64,000 nt of DNA, taken from the NCBI GenBank assembly GCA_015680685.1, contig MNCI01007670.1, positions 68,811 to 132,810 of the forward strand. Reading direction: 5' to 3'. Made by a program: the position numbers and the translations under genes. How positions within the stretch are numbered: position 1 is the first letter of the stretch; each line of letters begins with the position of its first letter. The DNA comes from Gnetum montanum (taxonomy: Eukaryota > Streptophyta > Gnetopsida > Gnetales > Gnetaceae). The notes under the pieces were generated by a model. That model was given only the letters and a program-made list of their open reading frames with translations. It made no database searches and was not told the DNA's origin. Below are positions 1 to 12,942 of the stretch, in pieces.

Positions 1-25
1 ATTTTTTATGAAAGAAATGTCCCCC

Positions 26-189
26 ATCATTCTATCCAAGGCTGGTGATCTCTTGTATGGGCTACAAGGGCTTAGTTCTTGGAGGTGCTTGATGGTGTTA
101 GCCCCTACCATTTTATCCAACCCCAGTGTTCTTTTTGTATGGGCTACAAGATGTTGTAGGATTGGTGAGTTTTCGTGCACCACAATTGG
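26..189. repeat. Imperfect tandem duplication, about 82-bp period
   Basis: Two adjacent diverged copies can be seen. The phrase TTGTATGGGCTACAAG occurs at 53 and again at 135, and the CCAT-TTATCCAA phrase occurs in both copies. The short ORF spanning it has no family resemblance and looks incidental. Function unknown. Confidence 0.5.
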
Positions 190-299
190 ATGGCCAAAGG
201 GTCCACTGAGTACTCATTTTAAAATTGAAAATAAATCTATGCATATTGAGGATTTTTGGTATCTTTTGTTAAATGCGCATGTTCTGTTCTGTTAATCAT

Positions 300-3200
300 T
301 TTTGGGTCAGTTTTGAGCGGTTTTTAAGAGAGTTTTCATGCCTCAAATCATTGTTAAATAGTCCTTTGTTCAAACCTACATTTCTCTCAATGTGAAAACA
401 TGAGAGGCTGCAAAATTTATTAAGGAAATTCATCATGGTGTTCAAGCTTAGTGTATAACAAATTGTATTGTTGTTTCTTCTTTCCATATTGAACATGAGC
501 ACATAATATTTTATTTATTTTCTACTCCATAAAATCAGAATTTTGATTATTTAACAATGTCTGCCTCTAGTATAAAGATTGCCATTCCTTCTTTTTTTTT
601 AATCTAGTGTTTACTGTTTTCTGATATTGTATTTTTATAATGGTAAAAATGGAAATAACAACCATCACATATAGAATCTGCCTTTGTTTCTGTTTTTCTT
701 TAAGAAGGAATTTAGAGATTATCTATTCTCTATTTTAGCCTGAGAAACAAAAAGAAAAGGGGAGTGTCACTGTTATTATTGTCATTTTTTATGGCTGGTA
801 ATCTACTTTTCAAGATTCAATCTCCCAATTACAGATATTGCAGAGCCTGAAAGATACCTTAGGTTAACAGAGAAAAAGAAAACAAGACAAAACCTTGTTA
901 AATCCCAACTCTCATGAACTGTGTGGATTATAATTTTAGATTTATTTTCAGGCCTCCATCTCCCCTAATCACAGATTTAATTGATAAAAATTCAAGCCTT
1001 GCTTTCAGACTTTGTTTGCCCAATTTTGGATGCCTGAAAATGAAAGAAAACATTGGCTAATTGTCGCATGAAAAACAAACCCTAACTATTGTAACTATCT
1101 CTATTGTATGATGTGAGCTAGTTCTTATATAGCATTTAAAATACACTTTAAATGCACAATTACTTCTTTGAATTGTATGATCGGAATATTACATCTTGGA
1201 AGCCTAGAATTTTCCATGAAGTAAGTCTTTCATTACATAAATGTTTTGTACATTTTGTCATAGTTAGATTTTCCCATCATGAAAAGTAAATATGGTTTAT
1301 TTATTTTTGCTTCAAAGTGCTAAGCCCATTTATTTATTAGTAATTATATTCTTTTATCTATGCCAAAAAGAAAGAAAAAGAAAATATATATGTGATCATG
1401 TATATTTATTTACTCTCCATAAAATTAACCCACATGAATTATGATTAGAAGCCCTTTGAGCCCTAGGATAAGCAATTTACCTAAACTCACAATTAGTAAT
1501 TAGGTGGATGATGCATTTGATTGGTGTGCATTGTGTGAAGCATGTAATATTTTAGGGATCATTAACTAATCATTCTAATAATAATATTCATCCCTATACA
1601 ATGAATGTATGGGTTGCATTGTTTATTTATTTTGCATACACCCTGCCCTAGATGTGGAGATAAGCAGCACTATCCAACCCTACCCATACATATGCTTACT
1701 TTGACTTAATATCCTAAGCCATTGAACCCAGGGGGGTTGAGTTGCACAACACCCAAAGGTTTTTCAATAATGCAAACATCATTTGTGAGTGTGTACCCAC
1801 CCCACATATGATCCCCTATCACCTATCTTGGGGGTATATCGAGGTGTAATCCAAAAATGATAGTTGATTTAAGCCTTATTTGTGTAGTTTAGAACCCAAA
1901 GATAACCCAACTCATGGTTGAATGGTAATTGGATTCTTCATGTTGGATGGCCCTCAATGTGGAAATTGTAACAAACCACTTCTCCTTAATTGTTTACATT
2001 AATGATTGTAATAGTCTTTTTGAGTGTTTGTGTGCATGTTTCATTGTCAGGTTGTGTGTGTGCTTTGCTTGGACTATAGTGGAAATAACTAATTGGAATA
2101 GTAATAAATTTGTTGACCTAATTTATATATATATTATGATTAAATGTTTAAATACTTTATGCATAAGAAATATGCTATAACATACATGCTGAAAATGTTT
2201 TTAAAAAATAATAAATATATGAAAAAACAAAATATTTTTTTGTTCTATGTTAACATAGATGCTGAGAAACAAAAGAAATACAAAGGACAATACCCTAAGG
2301 TGTGCCTCAAGGGCTAAAATAGGTATGTTGAGATGTAAATGATTTGAAAAGGAATGCAAAAGAATGCTCATTACAGAGGAACTTGACCTATGAATCAAGT
2401 TGGAGGAACTTGACCCATGAATCAGGGATATTGTGTGCAAATACCATAGCTTCATTATTTCATCTAAATGTGATGCATTGTTCTTTTTTAGTTTAAAATA
2501 GTAGAGTATAAGTACCCTCTCACTGGTTGTAGAAAGGTCATGTGATGACCTTTGAAGGCTCATAAGATGATGAGAAAATTCACACCATTGATGACCTAAA
2601 AAAGAAGGTGTCTTATCTGATTATGTATCCTAAAATGCCCTTATCATAAATCTATTTTGAAAACTCTTTCCTTGCATCTTATGACAATTTTAAATGATAT
2701 AGAGATAGATATTATGCTTGAATGTTTTGTAATTATCAAGAGGAATTGAACCTAAGATCTAGCAAAATCTAAATTCTAAAATTAAAAAAAAAATTTTAAT
2801 TTAGGAATTGAACCTGCAACGTGTGAATATACCTATTTTATTCATCATGAAAAGAATTGAACTCATGACACATTGATGTGGGAAAAAAAGAACTTTAAAA
2901 AGAAAGAAAAGAAAACAAACAGTTCCCAAGAAAGGGTCAGTTACAAGAAACTATCCATTATCCTTTATTCCACTTACAAATAGTGAAAGGAGGAGAGGAA
3001 AAACAACACACAAGGCAAAAGTAGCTGAGTAGGACAAAAAATGGATATAGCAATAGAGAGTGTGGCTGGGAAGGGAGAGAAGACTGTGGCTACTACAAAA
3101 GATGGTAGGGAGAAAAAAAACAAGTGTTGCATAGTAATCCAATATTCTGATAATTCCTCCTAGTAAGCAAGATATGTAAACAAGGAGGTAAAATGATCCA

Positions 3201-4730
3201 TCTCTGATATGTTTGATAATGGCTAGCAAGGGATGATTTTCTCAACTTCTTTCTTCTTGCTTGCCTTACCACCTTCACAATGCTTGTATAAAATTATCAA
3301 TATTGTTGTTGTAAGCTTGGATTGTTAAAACCTTTATTGCTTTGCTGGATCTCTCCACCTGTCCTTTGCACTCTCACACCTAAATGACTTAGATGAGAGT
3401 TGTTTTTATAACGATTCAAAAAAACCCATACAATTTGGGGCATTTTTTGCAAAAGATTGCCAATAGGGACCAATCCCTGATATCAGGATTGGTACTACTA
3501 GCAGAAAGTGAGAGTACCCTTGGGCCCATGGATAATTGTGAATGTTTTAAAATTGTTAAATTCTTGGATTTTGGTTGGAATTTAGTTGATGAACCCTCCC
3601 CCTTTGAATGCATAAGTCTTGGATCTAAATCTTGAATTATACTTTTTTTCTATACCTTTTCAAATCTAATTTTGATATCTTTCTATAAGTTGATAGAGTG
3701 GAGGAAAACCTAGGATGTTAATTTATGGTTGTGACCTATCTATTCTCTACTGTTAAACATTTGAATTGTTTGATTAAATGATTAATGGTAAAATGGTTAC
3801 AAGAGTTAAATTTAGATGGTCTTGTTTTGTGTGTTGTTGAAAATTATAAAATATTATTATGGAATTGAACAAATCTGAGATTATTAATTTATCTACTTTT
3901 GTGGTCATTTCTTTGGTTTACAAATGTGTCAATGATCCTGATTAGATATTTCTTTTTAGGTTGAATAAAAAAAAGTTTGATTTTTTTAATCTGATGAATT
4001 TTGCACAGATATTTTACCATGACAATTTCTTTTTTAAATTATCTCTTAATTTTTAAAAATAATATTGATTGACTTGTTTCAGAGCTAGATCTTGGCATTG
4101 TTGATTTTGTTTTAATTTTATATGTTAATGTTAGTTTGATTGTTGTAGAAAGAAAGCCACCTATGTATATTCTTCTTTCAACTAGCTTTCTTTTTGGGGG
4201 CTTCAGGTGTTAGCTCTTGCTCACTATGAATGGGTATTACAGAAATGCAACATCACATTGCATGGGCAAAGTTGTTGAAATCTATATTTTTGATTCCCAA
4301 CCATTGTTTGAAGTTTATCATAGATTAAATGATATTGTATGGCAAAAACATAGTGGAAAACTAGAAGCACATCCATTGGTGTTGCTTGTAAAATAAAACT
4401 TGAAACAAGTGAGTTACACAAATGTTTGATGTTTTCTAGCTTCACAAGTAATGCAAGGTGTTAGCAATCACCTTGGAAAATGCTAGTTTTTAAGGTATCA
4501 TAGTGCTACTAAAGTTAGAGAATATGTAATAGAAACATCAACCCTTAGAATTATGACAAATGACAAGGTCTCATCCTATCAACAACTTGTTAAGCCTAAT
4601 CAGAGAAGGACACACTTAGACCTTGTAATCAACCCATCATTATGAGTCACACCCTTATTAGTTGCTAATGTAAGTATAATACCATGTTTCAAGATGATTG
4701 GAAAAGAAAAAAAAAATTGTAGTGATTTTT
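300..4730. other. No gene recognised; AT-rich intronic or intergenic DNA
   Basis: Both strands are full of stops and homopolymer runs. No conserved protein motif, RNA gene or long repeat stood out. A short phrase at about 4193-4240 (GTGTTAGCTCTTGCT and its surroundings) recurs at about 4765-4800, so the right edge is probably decayed retroelement sequence. If the minus-strand HAD gene continues to the left, this stretch lies within its second intron. Confidence 0.5.
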
Positions 4731-4739
4731 AAAGGGTGG

Positions 4740-6052
4740 TTATTAGGGGTCTTACGGTTTTGGGGGCTTTGGGTGTTAGCTCTTGCTTCATAAAAATAGG
4801 GTGTTATACTCAAATATCAACTTGCTAGCTTGATAACAAGTTATGGATTTGAGCCTCACTCAAAACATGTCACCTAGCTATATGTCCTAGTGTGGGAACA
4901 GTTCTCTCTTACCTATTTGTATCCCATGTGTTAATTTTGAGCCATCAAGGTGTCCTAACAACAAGGCATTAGAGTAGGCAATAGAGTCATGTTTCTTTGT
5001 AATTTCAAATCACAATGTTCACCACAAGTCTCAATCAAGTTACAAAGATGGACCATGGCAGTCAAATGTTCTACACCTTATTGATATGCCATGAGCACAC
5101 CACAATTCATAGCCACACTTAGGTTCCTAAAAAATATTTCTTAGTAAACAAGGGCTCTATGACTCTATGAGTCACTATGAACAATAACCACAAATTGTGC
5201 AAGGGTCGTCAACTCACTATCATTGAAAAAATTGAAATAAAATAAGCAAAACTTTAGAAAGCTAATAACTCACAAGGAGGTTAGTCTCAAAGGCTCATTA
5301 ATTGAGATGAGGGCCATATTTGAGAGGGTTGACTATTCAATCTTGGCTAATATAGTGACTCTTTGAAATTGAGAAAAATTTAAAGAATTGTAAGCTTGGT
5401 TTGAGGAGGAACTAGGCTAAAGAGCAAAGGATGGATTTGACTTCAAGAAGGATAGAGAGAAAAAGGAGTCTCCAAATAGTCTAGGTTGAGTCCAATCATC
5501 TTTTCTATGCTTTGTTGTTTGATTTCTAAGTAATTGAATTACAATTCCCTTTCATTTATGCAATTAGCTAAGGAATTGTGGTGATTATGTGAGAGTGTGA
5601 AATGTGAGAACAATCTTGACAGAATTAGTAGTAGGGCTAGCTTTTCAAGCCAGCACTTGACTAGATGTCAACTTTGAAGCTTGTTTATTGTGTTAGAGCT
5701 TGATTTAGAACTTGTTTGTTGTTATTTCAATCATCTCTAGTGATGAAATTAACTACAGTTTTCTTTTTGATGTGATCCAACATTGGAAGGGTTTGATTAT
5801 ATTATTTTGACTTGGAATTGCATGAATTAAGTTGCATCTTGGTAGAAAAAATCCTTTTTGATGTCCTTTAACTTGATTTTGCTAAGATTTGACATCATTT
5901 AGATATATTGAATTGAGGTTGATCCTTAAATATTTAACTTGATTTAATCCATTTTGGCTGAGAATTTCTTGAGATAGAAATCCAATTTGAAGATTGATTA
6001 GCAGATCTTGTGCTTTTATCATTCTTGCTTGATTCTAGGCTTAATCTAGACA
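4740..6052 (+). mobile_element. Probable 5' LTR of a degraded Ty3/gypsy element
   Basis: Sequence around 4920-5260 recurs in the same orientation around 13700-14040, including the shared phrases CTTTGTAATTTCAAATC and GGTTCCT-AAAAATATTT. The stretch ends in CA at 6052, two bases before a primer-site-like motif, and gag-like coding follows. That order (LTR, primer site, gag) is what suggests an LTR. The left boundary is uncertain because no clear TG end or target duplication was found. A simple dispersed repeat is the alternative. Confidence 0.42.
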
Positions 6053-6053
6053 T

Positions 6054-6066
6054 TGGTAGCAAAGAG
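6054..6066 (+). other. Primer-binding-site-like motif, tRNA-Met type
   Basis: TGGTAGCAAAGAG resembles the plant initiator tRNA-Met primer site (TGGTATCAGAGC). It follows the LTR-like CA end directly and precedes the gag-like region. It is a partial match, consistent with decay. Confidence 0.4.
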
Positions 6067-8290
6067 TGTGCAAAGCCTCAGCAAAGAAATTGATGACTTG
6101 AAGATTGCTTTCAAGACATTTGTGGAAGAGATACATGAAGATTTCCCAAAGCCAAACTCTTAGATCATATGAAGTTGAGCAGATTCCTCAAGAAATTGAA
6201 GAAAAGAAAGAAGATGAAATTGAAGTAGAGGTAGAGATCAATTCTTTTGTTTCATGACAAGAGGCATTGAAATCTTATGAGCCAAGAGTTCCAAGAGGTA
6301 TGAAACATAGGCACTTCATTGCACATTAAGGATATCCTTTAAGACCATTAAGGTTTCATGAGGATAAGGTTAGGTTGGTCAAGGCTTTAAGAAATGCTTC
6401 AAGGCTTCTTTACTTGTAAATTCCTACATTTCAAGGAGTGGAATGTACAAGTGTTTTTCTTACTTGAATGAGATCAACTATGAAGCATTTTCAAGTTGAA
6501 TAAGTACCAAATAACCTCAAGGTCCCTATTGTTGAAGGAAAATTGGAAGGTACTCTGCCTACTCAATGGGAAAGGATAGTCATTATTGTTTTGGAAGACA
6601 TCACACACCTATGTAGAATTGACATCTCATGGAGCACATATTGATATGCAAATTTAAGAAGATCTCCTTTAAACAAGAGGAGGCAATTGAGAAGTTGGCA
6701 ATAGGAAAGAGATGTAAAGAATTTTACATTGCATTTGTTAAGATTTTGGATCAAGCCAATGTCTTTTGATCATATTATGAGTAGACATCAAATTTCTTGG
6801 GAGGATTAAGTATGTTGTACTGAGAGTTGACATACTTTAACCCTTAAACCCTTGAGAGATGTATGGTTTACCTTTGAGAACTAAGAAAAACTTAACATAA
6901 TTTGGTGTCAAAAATTAAAAAGGTTTAAAGGCCAAAAACAAGGAATTTTCATCCACAGAAAGGAAGCAACATCAAGAGGCCAAAGGCAAAGACAAGGATC
7001 AAGATAGAGGCTGGACCAAGGCTCCAATAAAGTAGTGAGAACCAAATAATGCTTCAAAGACTCAATGTTTTAAGTGTGATGAATTTGAACATAGACAATG
7101 GGATTGTTCTATGCCACATCATTCAAAAGGTGAAGGTTCAAACTTTATAAAAAAATCATCAAGAATGTGGTAAGGCTAATACTTTCTTAGAAGATATGTT
7201 GAAAAATTCAAGTCCTTGAAAAGAAGCCAAAGACTTACCTGAATTCAATACTTGTACATTTATTGTTAATTTGAACATTGATCAGATCCATCAACAAAGT
7301 TGTTATTTTTGACTAGGCAAAACTCCAATAGGCGTTCTTGAATGCCCTGATTGGAGGAACCCAAGAAAATGTTATTTCCTTCAAGGTTGTTAAGAGTCTT
7401 CAATTGGAAACCACCCCACACTCTTATCCATATAAGGTATTTTGATTAATGAAGAATCATCAATGAAGCTAAACTAGGACACTACCCACAAATCCAACAG
7501 TAGGTGTTGGCTACATATGAGAAGGTGCTCATACGTGATCATGGGGGTGAATCACAATGCATCCTGGGTGGGGCTATGGAGGTTCATTCGTACCATGTCT
7601 AGCAAGCTTCATCTAGACAAAGCTAGGGACCTAGAGGCCAAGGCACAAAAATGGAGGGAGGAGTAATACAAAGAGTTTTTGGACTCAGCCCACATGTAGG
7701 AGAGGCCACATTGCCCTTGCACTAGACTCCCCCATCCCCCAACCTATCTTATGGTGATTTTCACAATAGTTAAGAAGGGATGTACGGTGCAATTTGTTGG
7801 TTTTTGAAGATTTGGTTTTAAAAACGATTATCTAGCTAGCACAAGTATTGGACAATTTTGTCTCTTCCCCTCTATGGAACTCTACGATATCCTTTTCTAT
7901 CGCTTTGTTCAAGGGAGCTCTACCCCCTTCTTGGGGTGTTCCTCCCCTTAACGTTGCTCTTGGGGGGTTTTCCCCATGTTTTGTATTTACCTAGTTTTGT
8001 ACTTTTCGACTATAATATAATCTTGACCTTTCTGTTAAAATAAAAAACGAAGAATCATCAAAAGGTAAACAAACAATGCACCTTGAACTACAAGATAAGT
8101 TCTTTCCATAACAAAATTATTTGTAATGTATTAGTGATTGATTTAGCTAAGATTATTTTTAGAAGACCATGAAATTATGATCATTAGGCCCCACTTGACA
8201 ATGTTTATTTATATGAAAATTGTTAAAGGAAAAGACTACACACAAGTTGATTCCTATGATACATAAAGAGATCAATAAGGAAAATAGAAA
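6067..8290 (+). pseudogene. Degraded Ty3/gypsy gag and protease, interrupted by a LINE
   Basis: Gag packages retrotransposon RNA and the aspartic protease matures it. The frame around 7051-7107 reads a clean CCHC zinc knuckle, CFKCDEFEHRQWDC (7066-7107, C-x2-C-x4-H-x4-C). Around 7340-7440 the translation reads ALIGGTQENVISFKVVKSL and then LQLETTPHSYPYKV, the typical segment around and after the active site of a plant gypsy protease. The expected catalytic Asp is lost in a small deletion. The same protein resumes at 8062 (VNKQCTLNYKISS, then IIFRRP for the usual LGRP), after the LINE insertion at 7464-8048. Many stops and frameshifts make it dead. No RT from this copy was found. The family (Ty3/gypsy, probably chromovirus-like) rests on the protease wording and is moderately sure. 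Confidence 0.68.
7464..8048 (+). mobile_element. 5'-truncated LINE (non-LTR retrotransposon) tail with target duplication
   Basis: The insert is flanked by a perfect 13-bp direct repeat, GAAGAATCATCAA, at 7451-7463 and 8049-8061. Its right end is A-rich (TAAAATAAAAAAC). The stretch before it (TTTTGTATTT, GTACTTTT, TATAATATAAT) resembles plant LINE 3' tails. It interrupts the gypsy protease frame, which continues on both sides. These are the marks of target-primed reverse transcription. No endonuclease or RT domain remains, so the LINE call rests on structure. A retroposed transcript is the alternative. Confidence 0.65.
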
Positions 8291-8476
8291 AAATGCTTTA
8301 ATTATTGACCTATATAAAGTACACTACTAACTAACTCCTTGACAATGCTTATTTATATGAAAATTGTAAAGGAAAAGACTACACACAAGTTGATTCCTAT
8401 GATACATGAAGAGATCAATAAGGAATATAGAAGAAATGCTTTGATTATTGACCTAAATAAAGTGCATCACTAACTT
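8194..8476 (+). repeat. Tandem duplication, 144-bp period
   Basis: The unit beginning CTTGACAATG at 8194 repeats at 8338 with few differences over its full length. Both copies contain the phrase AAGTTGATTCCTATGATACA. It lies just downstream of the gypsy protease remnant, so it duplicates decayed element sequence. Confidence 0.85.
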
Positions 8477-8789
8477 TGGCAATTTTAATGGATGGTTTCC
8501 ACTTTATGATTACCAAAAATCCTAATATCCTAAACAAAGAAATCGCTAACCCTAAAATAACTATAAAGAGGTGCTTCCTCTCTCAATGTATTATGTCCTA
8601 CATGAATCAATTATATGCATTCCTTTTGATGTGTTTGCATTTCATTCTAAACATGAATATATCTTCCTTATTTCTCTTGCATTAGCTCCAAGCATTCACA
8701 TCTTGAAGGCTAACATAATATCAAGGTATGTCAACCATGGATAAAGCTTAAAGCACATAAAAAGATTAAGTAAGGGATTGCTAGGCAAG

Positions 8790-9260
8790 AGGCAATGCCA
8801 GATACATCAAGAGAAATAACACACTATAGTAGCATGCAAAGATACACAACAATGTGCATAGGCATGTATACAACAATGCACAAAGGTAATGCATAAAGAT
8901 AGGCATGGAAGAATGAGCACAAAAAAGCATGCAACAATGCACAAAGGCAACATACAATGATAGCAATAAATAAATGGACATAGCAACAAGCAAAGGCACA
9001 CAATAATGCATAGTAATGCATGAAGACATATTGCTAATGTGCACATAGCTTTGCACACAAATGTGCATAACACAGATAATGTATGCATAGATCTAGGTAA
9101 TGCAAGTGATGTATGCACACATCTACACAACATAGCTAGCATGTGCACAAATCTACAAACAACATACACGTAGATTTGCATGTAAGCGACATACACAAGA
9201 ATTGCGAGTGTGTAGTTACAAATATGTAGCTACAAGCAATGTGTACAAGGGTTGCAAGTA
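8790..9260. repeat. Degenerate low-complexity array rich in ATGCACAAAGG-type motifs
   Basis: Variants of AATGCACAAAGGCAA, GTGCATA and TACACAACA recur many times with irregular spacing. Long open frames on the minus strand here consist almost only of Cys, Met, Leu, His and Ala, which follows from the repeat composition and does not indicate a protein. No function is evident. Confidence 0.6.
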
Positions 9261-9708
9261 CATAGCTATAAATGGAATCAGCATAGGTACCACAAGGACT
9301 AAAGCTTGCTTTGCAACAAATAATATTCAATGCATCAACAATTACTCCTTGATGGCTATGTAGGTTCTAAAAACCCAAAAGGATGCAACTAAAGTAGTTT
9401 ACACCTCACATTGCTTTTCCTACCCTAAATAGAAGGCATTTTAGCACTATCTACAAAGTCCAAAAATTGGAAATAGTGGATTTGAGATGCCGTAATAGTA
9501 GAAGCACTACCCTAAAATTGGACTTTCTAAAGAATGACTACTAGGATATGGATGCAACACTATTCATGATACATTCAAATGATAGAAATACATATCTAGG
9601 ACATTCTAGTCACAAGTGATGGTAAAACAACCATTAAAGAGGTGAACAAAAGCTTTGTTGGAAATAGTGTGAAATTTTCATTGCCATCATCATTCAAGCA
9701 TGAAGACA

Positions 9709-10237
9709 TGTTGGAGTTGTTAATTCCAAGTCATATACCCTTTGTTTCATTAGTTAGCCTATTAGATTTTTTGTAACTAGGGCAAAAAGCCTTGTAAAAA
9801 ACCTAAATTCATTATTTGTATTAAATAGGAAGCCCAAAAGTTATTCGAATTTATTTTATTAAAATAAAATATCTGCATGGGTGGACATGATATATTCCAG
9901 CACCTAAAACACAAGCCAACTCATTATTTAAGCCTAAATCATATGGGAAAGCCTTGTCCCATGACTCTAGATTGGCCTCAAAGGCAACTCTATAAATATG
10001 TATAATGTTTCCTTCATTTTCAACATAATTTGAAGTAACAAAACTCTACGAAAATTTTCTCTCATTCTCTCTCACATTCTTGAAACACATTTGCAACATC
10101 AAAATACACCATTCACCATTGAAGCACCAACTAAAGCACAAGATAGTTGAAGCACCAAAATTGATTTCTAAAACTTTCTAAGTTTCAATTCATCAATAAC
10201 ATCTTCATTTGAGAAGATTCAAAGACTAAGATCTCTT
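9709..10237 (+). mobile_element. Probable 5' LTR of a Ty1/copia element
   Basis: It starts TGTTGGAG, a common copia LTR start, and holds a TATA motif (TATAAATATG near 9990) followed by a pyrimidine-rich leader. It ends just before TGGCATCAAA (10241), a weak match to the tRNA-Met primer site. A copia RT/RNase H remnant follows within 450 bp in the same orientation. No partner LTR or target duplication was found, so the end positions are approximate. Confidence 0.5.
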
Positions 10238-10639
10238 AATTGGCATCAAATTAGGCTTTTTTCTAGTTTCTAATATTTATTCTTCGAGTTATAGCTACAT
10301 CATGGTCCATAATGACCTCACCACTAGTTGCAGTCTCTACCTTCCATCCAAACCATGAGTTGCAACTGCTAGCAATAATCACCATGATCCATTTGCAAGT
10401 TGTAATAAGCAAGACAACCTACACCACAAATTGCAGCTAAAATGAGATTCCAAATCCAAGAGCAACTATGAACTCCACTGTGAGTCACAGTCATCTATCA
10501 CAACCTAGTCCACTCATGTTTGACTTAGACATCCAGTATGAACTCCACCACTAATCATGGTCAGCTTGCAATCTACATAATTTTCAAATAAGGACCTCAA
10601 TTCAAAGAATTTTCATCTCCAATTTGATCCACCAGTAAT

Positions 10640-11494
10640 GCCACTTTAACAAGCTTTAAAAAATGTGAGATCACTAATCTAGGATTAATGAGATATTACT
10701 TATAAATTAAGGTACTTCAAAAGGAGAACTAACTCATATGAAGCACAAGTACATCAATGATCTTCTAAAGAAATTTAGAATGAAGGAGGCCAAGACAATC
10801 TCAACTCCAATAAAACAAAACATAAAATTAAAAGATGATGAGGACTCTTCATATGCAAATGCAAAATTGTATTAGAAGATTGTTGGAAGCTTAATCTATG
10901 TCACCAACCCCAAGTCCAACATATCTTATGCCATTGAAATTCTTACCAGGTGCATGGCTAGACCCAAAACTTGTAACTACAATGCAACACTATGTGAGCT
11001 AAGATACATGAAGAAGACAAATGACTTAGGAATAATGAACCAAGATTACAAGCATATTCAGGCTAAAACTATGCTAGATGCCTAGACACATGGTAATCAA
11101 CATTAGATTACCTCCCTTTCTTGAGATCTTTTCTAGTCTCCTTGAAGTTACTTGCAGATTTCTCAACAAAAGCATAACATAGGGTTGCCTCAAAAACAAG
11201 GAAGGAAGTAGAGTGAATAAGAAAGTTACTAGATTTCCTCAACTTCATGAACAAAAAACCAACCAAAATGTTTGTATACTATCAATCTGCAATTCACATG
11301 GCCATAAACTTTATTGATCACAAGACTCATAGATACAAAGTTCCCCAAGATACATGAACTAGTTTACAAAGTGACTGAACTACAACTCATTCCAATGGCT
11401 CAGCAGGTTGTAGACATCTTCACAAAGCCACTTAGCATAGTGAAGTCTGAATATTTCAAAGATCAGCTAGGACTAAGTAGTAGCTCATCTAAAT
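10640..11494 (+). pseudogene. Ty1/copia reverse transcriptase and RNase H remnant
   Basis: This is the C-terminal half of a copia polyprotein. The translation near 10640 reads EITNLGLMRYYL, matching the conserved copia EMTDLGLMxYFLG stretch. It continues as HKYINDLLKKFRMKEAKTIS and, near 10880, IVGSLIYVTNPKSNISYAI. These are the usual copia RT thumb and connection motifs. The end of RNase H is visible at 11380-11490 as AQQVVDIFTKPLS followed by YFKDQLGL, close to the normal end of copia pol. Gag, protease, integrase and most of RT are absent, and frameshifts and stops occur throughout. It lies between two gypsy LTR-like copies, so it probably inserted into the gypsy element. Confidence 0.85.
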
Positions 11495-11667
11495 GATTGA
11501 GTTCTTAGTAAAAGACATCATTGTAAGTTTTTAGGATGCATTTGCATTTTTGCATGAGGCTTTTCCTCTAAGAACTCCAGTTTTCTTAGAAAAATATTTA
11601 TTTTCATGTCAAATAGTTGTAATTCCAAAACCATCCAAAGTTATTAAGCAGTGTTGACTTATATAAA

Positions 11668-11775
11668 ACAACGAGTTGTTAGCTTTGTGATAAGAGTCTT
11701 AGCTTAGTAAACCCAAGTCATAGGTTCGATGCCACTAGGTAGCACTAAGTTATAAATATTAAAAAAACATACCTA
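11668..11775 (+). mobile_element. tRNA-derived SINE-like sequence
   Basis: TTAGCTTTGTGATAAGAG resembles a pol III A box, and ATAGGTTCGATGCC about 40 bp further on is a good B box (GGTTCGANNCC). The segment after it, TAGGTAGCACTAAGTTATAAA, is shared with the SINE at 43204-43348. A-rich sequence follows. No target duplication was found here, so the ends are approximate. Confidence 0.55.
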
Positions 11776-12200
11776 AAAATGAATTCTGAAACGAGTCCAA
11801 CAGATCCAAGGGCTCTTAGTAAATGTAAGTAAACAAATTTCAGTTTCATTTCATAGAGTGCATCAATAAGTTTAGCAATTTTAGTAGGGTTCCTACTTTA
11901 CCACTAACCAAAGAAACCATAACCCTAGAAAATACCCTATAAAGAGATGTCTCTTCTCTCCATGTATGATGTATTAGATAAGTGAACTGGATGCACTTCT
12001 TTTGAAGTGTTTCTATTTCATTTTACACAAACAATTCTTCCTTGTTTTGCTCACATTAACTCTAGGTATTTGCATCTTCAAAGCTAGCATTGATATTGTA
12101 CACCTCAGAAAAAAAGTATGTGAGGTTGGATCAAAAGGATGCATTCTCAAACTTATTGTATGTCAAAGAGCCACTTAAACACATGATTCTTCACAAAGAT

Positions 12201-12942
12201 GATAAGGCCAAAAGAAAAGTAAATTTGAACATGATCTTTCTATGATTGACATGCATTCCCATGAGGGAGAAGAAGCTAGGGGGTTAGCAAGGTCTGATGG
12301 TCATAATGGCAATCTTATAATTGTTCATGATTAGTGTGATCATGTTGAAGAGGTTGTCCATGATAATCAATCTGAAGTCTTTGATGATGATTTTCTTGCA
12401 TGTGATTGTTAAGGATGCATTACAAATTGTTAATTATGAACATGGTGCTAGAGGCATTATGAATTCTTGTTTTCATATTAGTGGAATAGCATTGGTGTCT
12501 TGTGTGTTGTTTTTAATACTAGCCAAAAGCATAATGATGGCCTCTAGTCTAATTTCAGTAAAGCATTTATCTAATTACGAAGATGAGAAGGCCAAAAGAA
12601 AAGTAAATGAATTTGAACTTGGTATTTCCATAATTGACATACATTCCCATGAAGGAGAAGAAGCTGGGGAGTTAGCTAGGTCTGATTGTCATAATGAAAA
12701 TCTTATAAAGGTTCCTGGTTAATGTGATAATGTTGAGGAGGTTGCCTATGATTATGACTCTGATGTCTTCAATGATGCCTTTGATGGTGATTTTCTTGCA
12801 TGTGATGAACAAGGTGCTAGAGGAATTATGAATTCTCATTTTCATATTAGTGGAATAGCATTGATGTCTTCTGTGTTGTTTTTAATACTTACTGAAAGCA
12901 TAATGCTGACTTCTAGTCTAAGTTGGACAAAGAATTTGTCTC
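12201..12942 (+). repeat. Tandem duplication, about 381-bp period
   Basis: The sequence starting GATAAGGCCAAAAGAAAAGT at 12201 recurs at 12582 (GATGAGAAGGCC and on) and stays alignable for about 360 bp. Both copies include GGTGCTAGAGGCATTATGAATTC-like text and ATTAGTGGAATAGCATT. The copies differ by small indels. The second copy's frame reads an acidic protein-like stretch (DYDSDVFNDAFDGDFLACDE) that I cannot assign to a family. It may be old retroelement coding sequence. Confidence 0.8.

Noticed and set aside
8781-9330. Overlapping minus-strand open frames of 64-129 codons rich in Cys, Met, Leu and His
   Set aside because: They come from the low-complexity repeat on the plus strand. Several frames are open at once and none shows a family motif.
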